Below, piece by piece: positions 1 through 8,440 of a stretch of DNA of 64,000 nt. The DNA is taken from contig JAJCZS010000010.1 in assembly GCA_029262275.1 (NCBI GenBank), positions 1 through 64,000 on the forward strand, written 5' to 3'. Source of the DNA: Deltaproteobacteria bacterium (lineage in GTDB: Bacteria; Desulfobacterota_D; UBA1144; Nemesobacterales; UBA2774). A program made the translations under genes and the position numbers. Each line of letters starts with the position of its first letter. Position 1 is the stretch's first letter. The notes under the pieces are model-generated. The model was not told the DNA's origin. It saw only the letters and a list, made by a program, of their open reading frames with translations, and ran no database searches.

Positions 1-1
1 G

Positions 2-592
2 CCTGATATTCTGGAGGCTCTATACTTGATCCAGGCTCAAAATGCGTTGATTGGTGTTGCAGTAGCACAAAGGTTCCCTGCCATAAGTATCTCCGGAGCC
101 CTTGGTGCAGCGACTAACGAAGCAGCACAGATGACTATTGATGGTTTTGCGTGGAATATAGCAGCAGGAGTTGCAGGACCTATCTTCAACTTTGGTCAGG
201 ATAAAGCCAGAGTCGAGATTGAAGAAGCTAGAACAGAGCAGGCTCTATATGGTTATCAAAACGTAGTGCTAAATGCTTTCAGGGAAGTTTCCGATGCTCT
301 TGTTGATATTCAGACCTACCGTGAGCAAATTGTTGCGCTTAAGAGCCAAACCAAGGCTGCGGAGAATGCGAATAGACTCTCTAAGATGAGATACGACCAG
401 GGCTTCTCAAGTTATCTTGAAGTTCTAGACTCTGAACGTGCTCAATTCTCAGCCCAGCTTGATCTATCTCAAGCCACGCAAGAATACTACAATGCATACG
501 TAAGACTCTACAAAGCCCTAGGCGGTGGTTGGATCTCTCCTGAGGAAATGATAGAGGGTGAAAACACAGCCTCACAACAATCCCCCTACTAG
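2..592 (+). CDS. TolC/NodT-family outer-membrane efflux protein, C-terminal part (5' end outside window)
   Basis: The frame is open from the window edge, so only about 196 C-terminal residues are present. The visible start, PDILEALYLIQAQNALIGVA followed by a PAISISG turn, matches the conserved RPD...A.IGVA...FP.ISL segment of NodT-type outer-membrane factors. The following helices, including a YDQGFSSYLEVLDSERAQ segment, match the second coiled-coil repeat. Such proteins form the trimeric outer-membrane channel of RND or MFS efflux pumps. The inner-membrane partners would lie upstream of the window. The family is clear; the substrate cannot be told. Confidence 0.85.
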   Translation, partial: PDILEALYLIQAQNALIGVAVAQRFPAISISGALGAATNEAAQMTIDGFAWNIAAGVAGPIFNFGQDKARVEIEEARTEQALYGYQNVVLNAFREVSDALVDIQTYREQIVALKSQTKAAENANRLSKMRYDQGFSSYLEVLDSERAQFSAQLDLSQATQEYYNAYVRLYKALGGGWISPEEMIEGENTASQQSPY

Positions 593-633
593 TCGTGCAT
601 TCACTTCACAACCAATTATGCTAATATTGAATC

Positions 634-2115
634 ATGTATTTATCCAAAACTGATTTCAGGGAATTCCTTAAGTGCTCAAAGTGTCTCTGGCTCAAAAAGA
701 ATGATACGGATTTATATGTTCCTCCATTGGTTACGGAATTCAACCAGAAACTAATAGACGAGGGTTACGAAGTCGAAGAGTATGCTAGACAAATGTTTGG
801 TGAAGGGACTCTTGTAAGAGGAAGCAACGAAGAGGCTGCTCAAGATACAAAGAAGCTAATAGATGAGAAGAGTTCACCTATTTTTCAGGCAACTTTTATT
901 ACGGATGCGGGCCTTTTAGCCAAAACTGACGTGCTTGTTTACAATGAATTCTCAGATGCTTGGACCATTTATGAGATCAAATCTTCAACTACTATAAAAA
1001 CTGGCCGGGATGAAAACAACATTTATGATGTTGCATTTCAAAAACTCGTTATGACCGAGCTTAGCATTCCAGTTGAGCAAACCTACATAATACATTTAAA
1101 CAAAGAGTACATAAAAAGAGGCGAGATTGAGCTGTCTGATCTCTTTACAACTACAGATGTGAGCGAACTAGTAGAAGAGAAGTACGAGGAAGTAAAGTCT
1201 CAAGCTGATTATGCTCTAGAATTTCTGGGCAATAAAGATATAAACTTGAGTTCATGTACTTGCCTCTATTCCTCTAGAAGAAACCACTGCTCCTCATTTA
1301 AAGTCCTCAATCAAGAAGTGCCTGACTATTCAATTCATGATATTGCAAGAATTAGCTCAAAGGCCCTTAGTGGCTTGGTTGATAGTTTAATAATAAATAT
1401 AAGTGATATACCTGATGACTTTAAGCTTAGCCCAAATCAAAAAGTCCAAGTTGATCTGGAAAAATCTCAAGAGCCAAAAATCGAGATAGAAAATATCCAA
1501 AAAACTTTAGAAGAGTTGGACTATCCATTAGTTTTCTTCGATTATGAAACCTATGTCTCAGCTATACCCAAAGTTGAGGGATTCTCTCCTCATCAGCATA
1601 TACCATTTCAGGTTTCTATTCATATTTTAGATTCGGATATGAAACTCAATCATTATGAATACCTGGCTGATAAAATTGAGAATGCCCCATTTGAGCTAAT
1701 TGAGTTTCTGCACAACACAGTCCCAGCTCATGGGACCTTAGTGTCTTGGCATGCTTCTTTCGAAAACACAAGGAATAAGGAGATTGCTAAGATTTATCCA
1801 AAATACAAAGATTTTCTATTAGATTTGAATGAAAGAACCTTCGATCTGGAAAAGATTTTCATGAAGGACTACAGGCATCCAGGGTTTAAAGGCAAAACAT
1901 CAATAAAAAAAGTCCTGCCAGTGCTTAGCCCAGAGTTCTCTTATAAAGATCTCGAGATACAAAGCGGAACTGAGGCAATGGAAAATTGGCATAGAACAAT
2001 TTTTGAAGAACTAGAAGAATCCGAGAGATCTCAAATTCAAAATTCACTACTTAAATACTGCGAATTAGATACGCTGGCTATGGTGAAAATCTTTAAACAT
2101 TTACTCAAAATATAA
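634..2115 (+). CDS. DUF2779 domain protein with nuclease-like motifs
   Basis: This 493-residue protein begins MYLSKTDFREFLKCSKCLWL, the usual opening of DUF2779 proteins. The N-terminal half has an ALFAKTD-like Asp (in LLAKTDVLVY) and a downstream EIKSS segment, the pattern of PD-(D/E)XK nucleases such as Cas4/RecB. Cysteines at the start (CSKC) and in the middle (CTCLY, NHC) could bind an Fe-S cluster, as in Cas4-like enzymes. The C-terminal half has FFDYETY near residue 300 and YCELDTLAMVKI near the end, which resemble the DxE and YxxxD exonuclease motifs of the RNase H-like DEDD fold. It stands alone, with no partner genes. Family membership is secure; nuclease activity is an inference. 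Confidence 0.75.
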   Translation: MYLSKTDFREFLKCSKCLWLKKNDTDLYVPPLVTEFNQKLIDEGYEVEEYARQMFGEGTLVRGSNEEAAQDTKKLIDEKSSPIFQATFITDAGLLAKTDVLVYNEFSDAWTIYEIKSSTTIKTGRDENNIYDVAFQKLVMTELSIPVEQTYIIHLNKEYIKRGEIELSDLFTTTDVSELVEEKYEEVKSQADYALEFLGNKDINLSSCTCLYSSRRNHCSSFKVLNQEVPDYSIHDIARISSKALSGLVDSLIINISDIPDDFKLSPNQKVQVDLEKSQEPKIEIENIQKTLEELDYPLVFFDYETYVSAIPKVEGFSPHQHIPFQVSIHILDSDMKLNHYEYLADKIENAPFELIEFLHNTVPAHGTLVSWHASFENTRNKEIAKIYPKYKDFLLDLNERTFDLEKIFMKDYRHPGFKGKTSIKKVLPVLSPEFSYKDLEIQSGTEAMENWHRTIFEELEESERSQIQNSLLKYCELDTLAMVKIFKHLLKI

Positions 2116-2206
2116 AATAGAAACTATGAAAATAGTCCAACATGATTATTTTAGTGAGAGTTCTGACAACTCACTGTCTGATTATCATACGAAACACTAA
2201 ACTTCA

Positions 2207-2236
2207 TTGACATCAAGTTCTCCTGTGTGTGATAAT
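2207..2236 (+). promoter_or_regulatory. Probable sigma-70 promoter for nrfHA
   Basis: TTGACA lies at 2207-2212 and GATAAT at 2231-2236, 18 bases apart. A TG one base before the -10 hexamer gives an extended -10. Transcription would start near 2243, about 70 bases before nrfH. No full FNR site (TTGAT-N4-ATCAA) was found here. Confidence 0.55.
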
Positions 2237-2312
2237 ACCAAACATGGTAGGCAGATAAACAACTATCGACCACCTAGCTCGAATAAATTAGCTCCTTGTA
2301 ATAAAAATAATT

Positions 2313-2813
2313 ATGAAAAGAAGAACGATACTTCTATCGATTGTAGTGGGAATTTTAATTGGTCTTGGAAGTTTCACCTTCTATTATGGAGAGGGGCTCT
2401 CCTATATGAGCACAGACCCCAAAGCATGTGTAAACTGCCACATTATGCAACCGCAATATGACTCTTGGCAAAAAGCTAGTCACCACACCGCAGCTACTTG
2501 CGTTCAGTGCCACTTACCTCATGATTTTGCATACAAATACTTCTCGAAAGCTGAAAATGGCTACAATCATTCCAAAGCATTTACATTACAAAATTTCCAC
2601 GAACCTATAGCTATTACTGAAAAAAATAGCCGTATACTGCAGCAAAACTGCATTGAGTGTCACAACAACATGGTAGAAAACCTTACACACGGTAGCATAA
2701 CTGACGCTGACAGCATGAGTTGTGTCAAATGCCACCGAAGTGTAGGTCATGGAGAAACTGTGGGCCTGGGAGGCCCGCTACGCCCTGATGAAAAAGGAGG
2801 AATTGAGCAATGA
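2313..2813 (+). CDS. nrfH: Cytochrome c nitrite reductase small subunit NrfH (tetrahaem quinol dehydrogenase)
   Basis: NrfH anchors the nitrite reductase to the membrane and passes electrons from menaquinol to NrfA. The 166-residue protein has one N-terminal membrane helix (about residues 6-25) and four CxxCH haem sites (CVNCH, CVQCH, CIECH, CVKCH). The first site reads CVNCHIM, so a Met two residues after the His can serve as axial ligand, as known for NapC/NrfH haem 1. Its stop overlaps the nrfA start in ATGA, so the two are translationally coupled. No clear Shine-Dalgarno precedes this ATG. The length is normal for the family. Confidence 0.93.
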   Translation: MKRRTILLSIVVGILIGLGSFTFYYGEGLSYMSTDPKACVNCHIMQPQYDSWQKASHHTAATCVQCHLPHDFAYKYFSKAENGYNHSKAFTLQNFHEPIAITEKNSRILQQNCIECHNNMVENLTHGSITDADSMSCVKCHRSVGHGETVGLGGPLRPDEKGGIEQ

Positions 2814-4288
2814 GCAAAGCTTCTTCAAAGCTAGGATCTAAATTAGTCATAGGTGTTATTGTAGTATTTGTAGCTTTTATTAGCGCTGGAATAGCAGCTT
2901 TGATGCTAAATATTTTTGAGAGAAAGACAGAGGCTAAAAACTCCTATGTTCAACTTGTAGAAGTAACTGAAACAGATACGGACCCAGAGAAGTGGAAAGC
3001 TAACTGGCCAAGACAATATGATTCCTACAAAAAAACTAGTTTAGCGACAAGAACCCGTTTTGGGGGTCATGGTGGAAGCGAAGCACTTCCTGAACAGAAA
3101 ATTGAAAGAGATCCGTGGCTTAAACGTATGTTCCAAGGGTATGCATTCTCAATTGACTACCGCGACCGTCGCGGACATGCATATATGCTAGAGGATCAGG
3201 AGCAGACGGAACGTCAAACTAAACCACAGTCCGGTTCATGTTTGCATTGTCATGCTTCTATCATGCCACTTTATGAAGAACTTGGAGATGGCGATGCATT
3301 TGCCGGTTTTGAGGAATCCTATAGTTACTCTTACAAAGATCTTCATGCAAAATTAGTAGAAATGGGACATGACCACCCCGTATCATGTGTAGATTGTCAT
3401 TCACCAGAAACCATGGAGCTCCGGGTTACAAGACCTGGATTTATACAGGGCATACAGGCTCTGGCAGAGTCAGATGCACCTACCCCACATCTACCTTCAA
3501 TTGAGATATGGAGAGAAGGGTCTAGGGAATTGCCTTACGATCCTAACGAACAAGCGAGCCGCTCGGAAATGCGCTCATATGTCTGCGGACAGTGTCATGT
3601 GGAATATTATTGTGGAAGCGAAATGAAGTTAACATTTCCTTGGGGCAATGGTCTTAAAGTTGAGGAAGTTGAAGAGTTTTGGGATGATACAACTTTCTCT
3701 GACGGTGAACAATTTTTTGATTATAAGCATACAGAATCCGGAGCTAAAATACTAAAGGCACAGCACCCAGAATTTGAGCTTTGGAGCCAGGGAATCCACG
3801 CACGAAGTGGGGTAGCTTGTGCTGACTGTCATATGCCCTATATGCGTGATGGTGCCAGCAAAGTCTCAGACCATTGGGTAAGAAGTCCGCTACTCAACAT
3901 TAACCGTGCTTGCCAGACCTGTCACAGATTCTCAGAAGAGGAAATCCAGCAACGCGTAGACGGAATTCAGCAACGTAACTTCGATTTACTACAACGAGCA
4001 GGAGCTGCCCTTATGGAGCAACTAGACGCAATCAATTTAGCTAAAGAGCAGGGGGCAACAAACGAAGACCTAAAGGAAGCCCTTGAACTTCAACGGAAAG
4101 CACAATGGAGGCTTGACTTTATTGCTGCTGAGAATTCCATGGGTTTTCATGCTCCTCAAGAAGCTGCCCGAATACTAGGTGAATCAATAGATTACGCTTG
4201 GCAGGGCACCACAGCAGCTATGAATTGGAAGGAAGTCACTAGTAATGGCTCTATTGAGGGTAAAGAAACAATAGAGAATCAGGAATAA
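2810..4288 (+). CDS. nrfA: Cytochrome c nitrite reductase catalytic subunit NrfA (pentahaem)
   Basis: NrfA reduces nitrite to ammonium in the periplasm using six electrons delivered by NrfH. The 492-residue protein has an N-terminal signal or anchor helix (about 11-33) and five haem sites: CLHCH 144-148, CVDCH 193-197, CGQCH 259-263, CADCH 337-341 and CQTCH 368-372. The CGQCHVEYY block and KAQHPE block (K316, Q318, H319) match the calcium site and active-site region of known NrfA. The first site, which in most NrfA is CxxCK and binds the catalytic haem, is CxxCH here. The C-terminal helices (about 390-470) match the dimer interface. It is the second gene of the nrfHA unit. Confidence 0.93.
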   Translation: MSKASSKLGSKLVIGVIVVFVAFISAGIAALMLNIFERKTEAKNSYVQLVEVTETDTDPEKWKANWPRQYDSYKKTSLATRTRFGGHGGSEALPEQKIERDPWLKRMFQGYAFSIDYRDRRGHAYMLEDQEQTERQTKPQSGSCLHCHASIMPLYEELGDGDAFAGFEESYSYSYKDLHAKLVEMGHDHPVSCVDCHSPETMELRVTRPGFIQGIQALAESDAPTPHLPSIEIWREGSRELPYDPNEQASRSEMRSYVCGQCHVEYYCGSEMKLTFPWGNGLKVEEVEEFWDDTTFSDGEQFFDYKHTESGAKILKAQHPEFELWSQGIHARSGVACADCHMPYMRDGASKVSDHWVRSPLLNINRACQTCHRFSEEEIQQRVDGIQQRNFDLLQRAGAALMEQLDAINLAKEQGATNEDLKEALELQRKAQWRLDFIAAENSMGFHAPQEAARILGESIDYAWQGTTAAMNWKEVTSNGSIEGKETIENQE

Positions 4289-4357
4289 AGATAGGTCATC
4301 TGGCTTTGTGAATACTTGGTCGGGGAGTTTATTTTGGTGTAATCAACTAGGATATTA

Positions 4358-4400
4358 GTAGCGAGGGTAGGATTTGAACCTACGACCTTCGGGCTATGAG
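4358..4400 (-). repeat. Detached copy of the 3' half of initiator tRNA (direct repeat, possible att site)
   Basis: These 43 bases match 5949-5991, the 3' half of the intact tRNA-fMet gene, at 41 of 43 positions and in the same orientation. The copy runs from the anticodon loop through the T arm to the acceptor end and then stops matching. The CCA end is altered (CTA). A tRNA 3' half repeated in direct orientation is the usual scar of integration by a tyrosine recombinase. The pair brackets about 1.55 kb that holds one lipoprotein gene. Confidence 0.8.
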
Positions 4401-4499
4401 TGCTATTTTATAGAAATATTTGCATATTCCAATAATCACATACTATACTTTAATATAGGGCGACATATTGTCACACTAAAAAAGCTGGAGGGCAAATTC

Positions 4500-5741
4500 A
4501 TGTTTTTAACACAATCTATAATGTCTAATATGAGAAGTCTTACACTAATAATTGCTGTTATTACATTTTCATTATTTACGGTAGGAGGCTGCAATGATGA
4601 TAACAATGGCAATGGTTCCGGTGGTGATCTAGGGACATCACAATGCGAGGTGTTACAGGACCCTTGCACAACTGTTTCAGCAATAACTACAGAAAATGCG
4701 ACATATGCTGAATGCATTGTAAAGGATACAACTTGTGCTTTTAATATTGACAACTTTCTAACTCAAATAAAGAACAACGGTTTTAACGTTAGCGAGAGTT
4801 CAATCCTATGGATTGGAGCCTGGGGAGGAGCAGGCGGTCTCGCAAAAAACGATGGTGGTAATGGCGGTGCTGCTGGATATGCACAATTTACTTCAACTGT
4901 CTCTGACATAAAAAATACATTTAATGGAACAGGCGACATATATTATTTCTTAGGAGAGGACGGTGGAGATGGTCCAAATCACTGTGGCGGTGGGGGTGGA
5001 GCGTCAACAATATTATCTATTGTGGATCTAAGTTTGAACCCTACTTCAGATCCAGATTCTGGTTCAATTGTCATGATTGCCGGAGGAGGTGGCGGTGCTA
5101 GTGGAGGCCGCATCCCTGGCTGTATTACTCCAGCAGGATTTGATGGTGCTCCGGGAGGAATAGCTATATCTAACGACAGTGACGATAAAACCGATCAGGG
5201 AACAGGTTGTCAGAATGTGGATTTTAATGATTGTGGAAGCACTTCCTGTGGAGACTGTATTGGATCAGAAGGCGGTCCTTTTGTAGCTGAAGGCGGTAGC
5301 GGGAATACTAGCTGTACGGCAGGGACGGCTTGTGGTGGACAACTCACGTGTTGTGTAAAAAATCAGACCGAACCAAGCAATGGAAATGATGGCTATGGAG
5401 GTAAAGGTGGTAAAGGCGGTCAAGGCGTTAACTGTACTCGAACTGGAAATGCCGATTTTAAAAATGCATCGGGATTTAGTTTTGATGCTGGACAAGGAGG
5501 AGATGCCGGAGGAGGCGACGTTGCATGCGTTAACGGAGGCGGCGGTGGTGGTGGCGGCGTCGGGGGAGGAGGATCGGGAGGTCATGGTAACGATGATGAT
5601 CCAGCTCAATCAGGCGCAGGTGGAGGAAGTTTTTCTGTTCAGTCAACTCAGAGTTCATCAACAGCTCCTGGTAGTAGGCCAAACAATGCTTGTGGCTCTG
5701 ACGCTGGCGGATGTCTGGTAATTAACATAGTTGAGGATTAA
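4500..5741 (+). CDS. Glycine- and cysteine-rich lipoprotein
   Basis: The start chosen is ATG 4500, preceded by GGAGGG at 4487-4492; an upstream start would lie within the tRNA repeat. The 413-residue product begins with a lipoprotein signal ending in VGGC. It continues with long glycine-rich stretches (GGNGGAAG, GGGGGASGG and a run of glycines near the C-terminus) and about twenty cysteines. It resembles glycine-rich domain surface proteins in composition, but no catalytic motif is visible. Many cysteines suggest disulfide cross-linking after export. It is the only gene between the two copies of the tRNA 3' half, so it may be cargo of an integrated element. Function unknown. Confidence 0.75.
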   Translation: MFLTQSIMSNMRSLTLIIAVITFSLFTVGGCNDDNNGNGSGGDLGTSQCEVLQDPCTTVSAITTENATYAECIVKDTTCAFNIDNFLTQIKNNGFNVSESSILWIGAWGGAGGLAKNDGGNGGAAGYAQFTSTVSDIKNTFNGTGDIYYFLGEDGGDGPNHCGGGGGASTILSIVDLSLNPTSDPDSGSIVMIAGGGGGASGGRIPGCITPAGFDGAPGGIAISNDSDDKTDQGTGCQNVDFNDCGSTSCGDCIGSEGGPFVAEGGSGNTSCTAGTACGGQLTCCVKNQTEPSNGNDGYGGKGGKGGQGVNCTRTGNADFKNASGFSFDAGQGGDAGGGDVACVNGGGGGGGGVGGGGSGGHGNDDDPAQSGAGGGSFSVQSTQSSSTAPGSRPNNACGSDAGGCLVINIVED

Positions 5742-5798
5742 GCGGCAGTAGTGATAGTTTTCGCAAGTTATCAGCAATAACTAACTGTATTGAAATCT

Positions 5799-5820
5799 AA
5801 GGGGAGCTTCGGCTCCCCTT
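5799..5820 (+). terminator. Hairpin terminator after the lipoprotein gene
   Basis: AAGGGGAGC and GCTCCCCTT form a perfect 9-bp stem closed by a TTCG tetraloop, 57 bases after the stop codon. There is no long T run, so it may act partly by stabilising the 3' end. Confidence 0.65.
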
Positions 5821-5946
5821 ACTATATCTCGTAAGCTCGACTTAAATCAGTCTAGAGAATTGCAAACCATTACTGCAATTGGTCACATATCTGGTGAAAT
5901 TTTAATATTATAGGGAAGCAACTTGGGGGTAAGAGATTAAAGTTTT

Positions 5947-6023
<77 letters not shown>

Positions 6024-6106
6024 TCAGATTAAGGAGCTTAATGGTATTGCAAGATCTGCGAACTGTCAAGTTTTATATATAAATTGCAATAGTTTAATAA
6101 ATTTTG

Positions 6107-6135
6107 TTGACAATTAGCCTCAATAAATATAGATT
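6107..6135 (+). promoter_or_regulatory. Probable promoter for the small lipoprotein gene
   Basis: TTGACA at 6107-6112 is followed after 17 bases by TAGATT at 6130-6135. The lipoprotein start codon lies about 36 bases after the expected start of transcription, behind a strong AGGAGG. Confidence 0.5.
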
Positions 6136-6177
6136 AAATTACCAAGAAGAGAATCAATTAGGAGGAGTACATAAAAC

Positions 6178-6600
6178 ATGAAAAACCTAAACGTACTACT
6201 AGTAGTTATCACATTAGTAATGTCAGTTTCTTTCCTAGCTGGATGTGAAAACAAAGCAAAAAATGATGAGTTTGAAACGACCAAGTTCAGTCTGGAGCAA
6301 ACTAAAGATGAGCTTGATAAAATCAAACAGAACAGTGAAGCGTTAGACAAGTATATTGCAAATCTGAAATCAAGTATTACAGGTCTAAAAATTGAGAATC
6401 AGAAGCTAATAGCTGAATCCAAAAGGCTAGAAGCTGAAATAATTGATCTAAACCTAGAGTTAGGAAAAATTCCTGATTCAGATAATGGGAAAGATCTTTC
6501 TTCGGACGATAAATCCGGCACTGACAAGTCTGACAAAGATCAAGGCTCAGAGGAATCAAACGGGTCTCAAAATTCAGACAACCCAGAGCATGAGGTTTAA
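6178..6600 (+). CDS. Small coiled-coil lipoprotein
   Basis: This 140-residue protein starts behind a good AGGAGG. It has a lipoprotein signal ending LAGC (Cys22 or so), a heptad-rich region of about 65 residues rich in Lys, Glu and Leu that should form a coiled coil, and an acidic Ser/Asp-rich tail (DSDNGKDLSSDDKSGTDKS). It was not recognised as a named family; it is reminiscent of Lpp/OmpA-linker type lipoproteins in layout only. It is separated from the next gene by a single base, convergent with it. Function unknown. Confidence 0.7.
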   Translation: MKNLNVLLVVITLVMSVSFLAGCENKAKNDEFETTKFSLEQTKDELDKIKQNSEALDKYIANLKSSITGLKIENQKLIAESKRLEAEIIDLNLELGKIPDSDNGKDLSSDDKSGTDKSDKDQGSEESNGSQNSDNPEHEV

Positions 6601-6601
6601 T

Positions 6602-7429
6602 CTAGGCTAAAGCCTTAATACCTAGAATTCTATCCAATCTGAAAGTGCATCTTTCTTTTCTTAGATGGCAATATGCATGAATATAAGTGTTAGCTTTACT
6701 CACACTTATATCGAAAGGCTCTATCACTCTTACAGATGTTTCCTCTTTATAAGCTGAGAGGTATTTGATCTCAAGCTTACTTTTGTCCCTTAGAGCCTGC
6801 TCTATCTCAGTAGGCAGAACTAGTTCATTTGACCTTTTGAGCTCAACTGATTTTCCTTGAAGTTTAAGTATATCCTTTAGTCTTTTTAATCTAATTCCCC
6901 TAACATCCAGATCTCTCAAAAAGAACTCTAATATACCTTTAGTAGTCATTACATCAGCCAAAGCACGGTGTTGTTTATCAATAGGAAGTCCAATATATCT
7001 TGCAATATCACCTAGAGAGTTACTGGGGAACTTATAATATCTTCTTGCAATCCCAAGCGTGTCTACAACATCGTTCTCGGGCAGTGACAAATCTAAGTTT
7101 TTAAGCTCGGATCTCAAGAATTCCAGATCGAATCTAGCATTATGAGCCACAATTACAGTTTCATTTAAGAAATTGAGCAAATCAGACGCTATATCCCTAA
7201 ACAAGGGCGCACTTTTAACCATTGCCTCCGTTATACCATGTATTGAAACAGCTCTCTCTGGAATGTTCCTTCCGGGGTTTACTATTGTGACAAATTCATC
7301 TAGAACTTGGCCATCAAGGGTTTTAATAACAGCTATCTCACAAATCTTATCACCCGAATGAGGGTCAAGCCCCGTGGTCTCTACATCGAGGAAAGCGAAA
7401 TATACTTGGGAAGGATCTTGTGATAACAC
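6602..7429 (-). CDS. DnaQ-like 3'-5' exonuclease fused to a WYL domain
   Basis: Residues 8-175 are a DEDDh exonuclease domain: DVETTGLDP (Asp15, Glu17), HNARFDLEF and HRALADV supply the acidic and His residues. Such domains remove nucleotides from 3' ends as proofreading or repair nucleases. Residues about 205-275 match a WYL domain (EIKYLSAYKEE, RVIEPFDIS, CTFRLDRI), a ligand- or nucleic-acid-sensing fold usually found in transcription regulators. The start is GTG 7429, behind AAAGGAG. It is the last gene of a co-directional run that includes hemC, hemA and folE. Exonuclease activity is likely; its role is unknown. Confidence 0.8.
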   Translation of the reverse strand: MLSQDPSQVYFAFLDVETTGLDPHSGDKICEIAVIKTLDGQVLDEFVTIVNPGRNIPERAVSIHGITEAMVKSAPLFRDIASDLLNFLNETVIVAHNARFDLEFLRSELKNLDLSLPENDVVDTLGIARRYYKFPSNSLGDIARYIGLPIDKQHRALADVMTTKGILEFFLRDLDVRGIRLKRLKDILKLQGKSVELKRSNELVLPTEIEQALRDKSKLEIKYLSAYKEETSVRVIEPFDISVSKANTYIHAYCHLRKERCTFRLDRILGIKALA

Positions 7430-7510
7430 GGCCCGCTCCTTTAGGGCTAAATATTATCATGAGTGTAATGAAATAATCTCTTATTGCAAAGTTATTTATA
7501 AATACAAAGT

Positions 7511-8440
7511 TCATAAAAGACTTAGTTCTTCTAGTATCTTAGCACCACCGTCTTCTATGATCATATCGGCCAGCTTTTCACCTAACTGCTCAGCCTCACC
7601 TCTTGTACCTACGATTACTTTTTTAATTACGACTTTGCCATCAGGAGAAGAAATGATGCCAGCCAAATTCAGCATATCCCCGTCAATAGTAGCATGACAA
7701 CCTACCGGAACATTGCAATCTCCACCTAATCTATAGAGAAAAGCTCTCTCAGAAATTGCCTGTGTTTCAGTATCAACGTGGTTGATTTCTCTTAGGATTG
7801 TAGTGATCTCTTTATCATCCAATCTAGATTCAATTGCAATTATCCCTTGCCCTGGGGCCGGCAGCATAATATCGAGCTCTATTATTTCATCAATTTCTTC
7901 GTTAAGCCCCATTCTTTCAAGGCCTGCTACTGCAAGCACAATTGCATCGTATTCATCTCCTTCCTTAAGCTTCCTTATTCTAGTATCAACATTGCCTCTT
8001 ATGGAAACTATACTAAGCCCTGGATAATGATGATGGAGCTGAGAGGCTCTCCTCAAGCTTCCTGTTCCCACCTTACTTCCTGCGGGAAGTTCTTTTAAAG
8101 AAAGGCCTTCTTTAGATACAACTGCGTCTCTGGGATCGTGTCGTAATACGACTGCGCCTATTTCAAGTCCCTTTGGTAGAACGGTTGGAACATCTTTCAT
8201 ACTATGAACAGCAATGTCTATTTTCTTAGATAAAAGAGCGTCTTCAATTTCCTTAACAAATACTCCCTTCCCGCCTATCTCAGACAAAGGGGAATTAAGC
8301 AGTGTATCTCCCGTTGTTTTAATTACCTCTATCTCGATTTCTAAATCGGAGAACTTATCTAAAAGGAGGGATTTAATATGATTAGCCTGCCAAAGTGCAA
8401 GCTTACTTCCTCTAGTTCCTATCCTGAAAGATTGCTTCAT
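7511..8440 (-). CDS. hemC: Hydroxymethylbilane synthase (porphobilinogen deaminase) HemC
   Basis: HemC joins four porphobilinogen molecules into the linear tetrapyrrole hydroxymethylbilane in the cytoplasm. The 309-residue protein has the RIGTRGSKLALWQA start, the HSMKDVP segment with the catalytic Asp, the arginine-rich TGSLRRASQL substrate site and GGDCNVPVG, whose Cys carries the dipyrromethane cofactor. It overlaps the end of hemA by 29 bases and follows it on the same strand, so the two haem genes are co-transcribed. A GAGGAAG precedes the start codon. Confidence 0.96.
   Translation of the reverse strand: MKQSFRIGTRGSKLALWQANHIKSLLLDKFSDLEIEIEVIKTTGDTLLNSPLSEIGGKGVFVKEIEDALLSKKIDIAVHSMKDVPTVLPKGLEIGAVVLRHDPRDAVVSKEGLSLKELPAGSKVGTGSLRRASQLHHHYPGLSIVSIRGNVDTRIRKLKEGDEYDAIVLAVAGLERMGLNEEIDEIIELDIMLPAPGQGIIAIESRLDDKEITTILREINHVDTETQAISERAFLYRLGGDCNVPVGCHATIDGDMLNLAGIISSPDGKVVIKKVIVGTRGEAEQLGEKLADMIIEDGGAKILEELSLL

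Noticed and set aside
2152-2175. Hairpin AGTGAG...CTCACT after the DUF2779 gene as terminator
   Set aside because: The stem needs a bulge and no T run follows, so evidence was too weak to list it.
2204-2216. Possible FNR site before nrfH (TTGACATCAAG)
   Set aside because: The half-sites are too close together (TTGA-C-ATCAA) to fit TTGAT-N4-ATCAA; the TTGACA is better read as a -35 element.
4374-4499. Upstream extension of the Gly/Cys-rich lipoprotein frame
   Set aside because: The extension begins within the tRNA 3'-half repeat, has no ribosome-binding site, and would bury the lipoprotein signal. ATG 4500 has GGAGGG at the right distance.
5265-5721. Additional open frames on both strands within the Gly/Cys-rich gene
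   Set aside because: They are by-products of the repetitive GGN codons; none has a binding site or a plausible protein.
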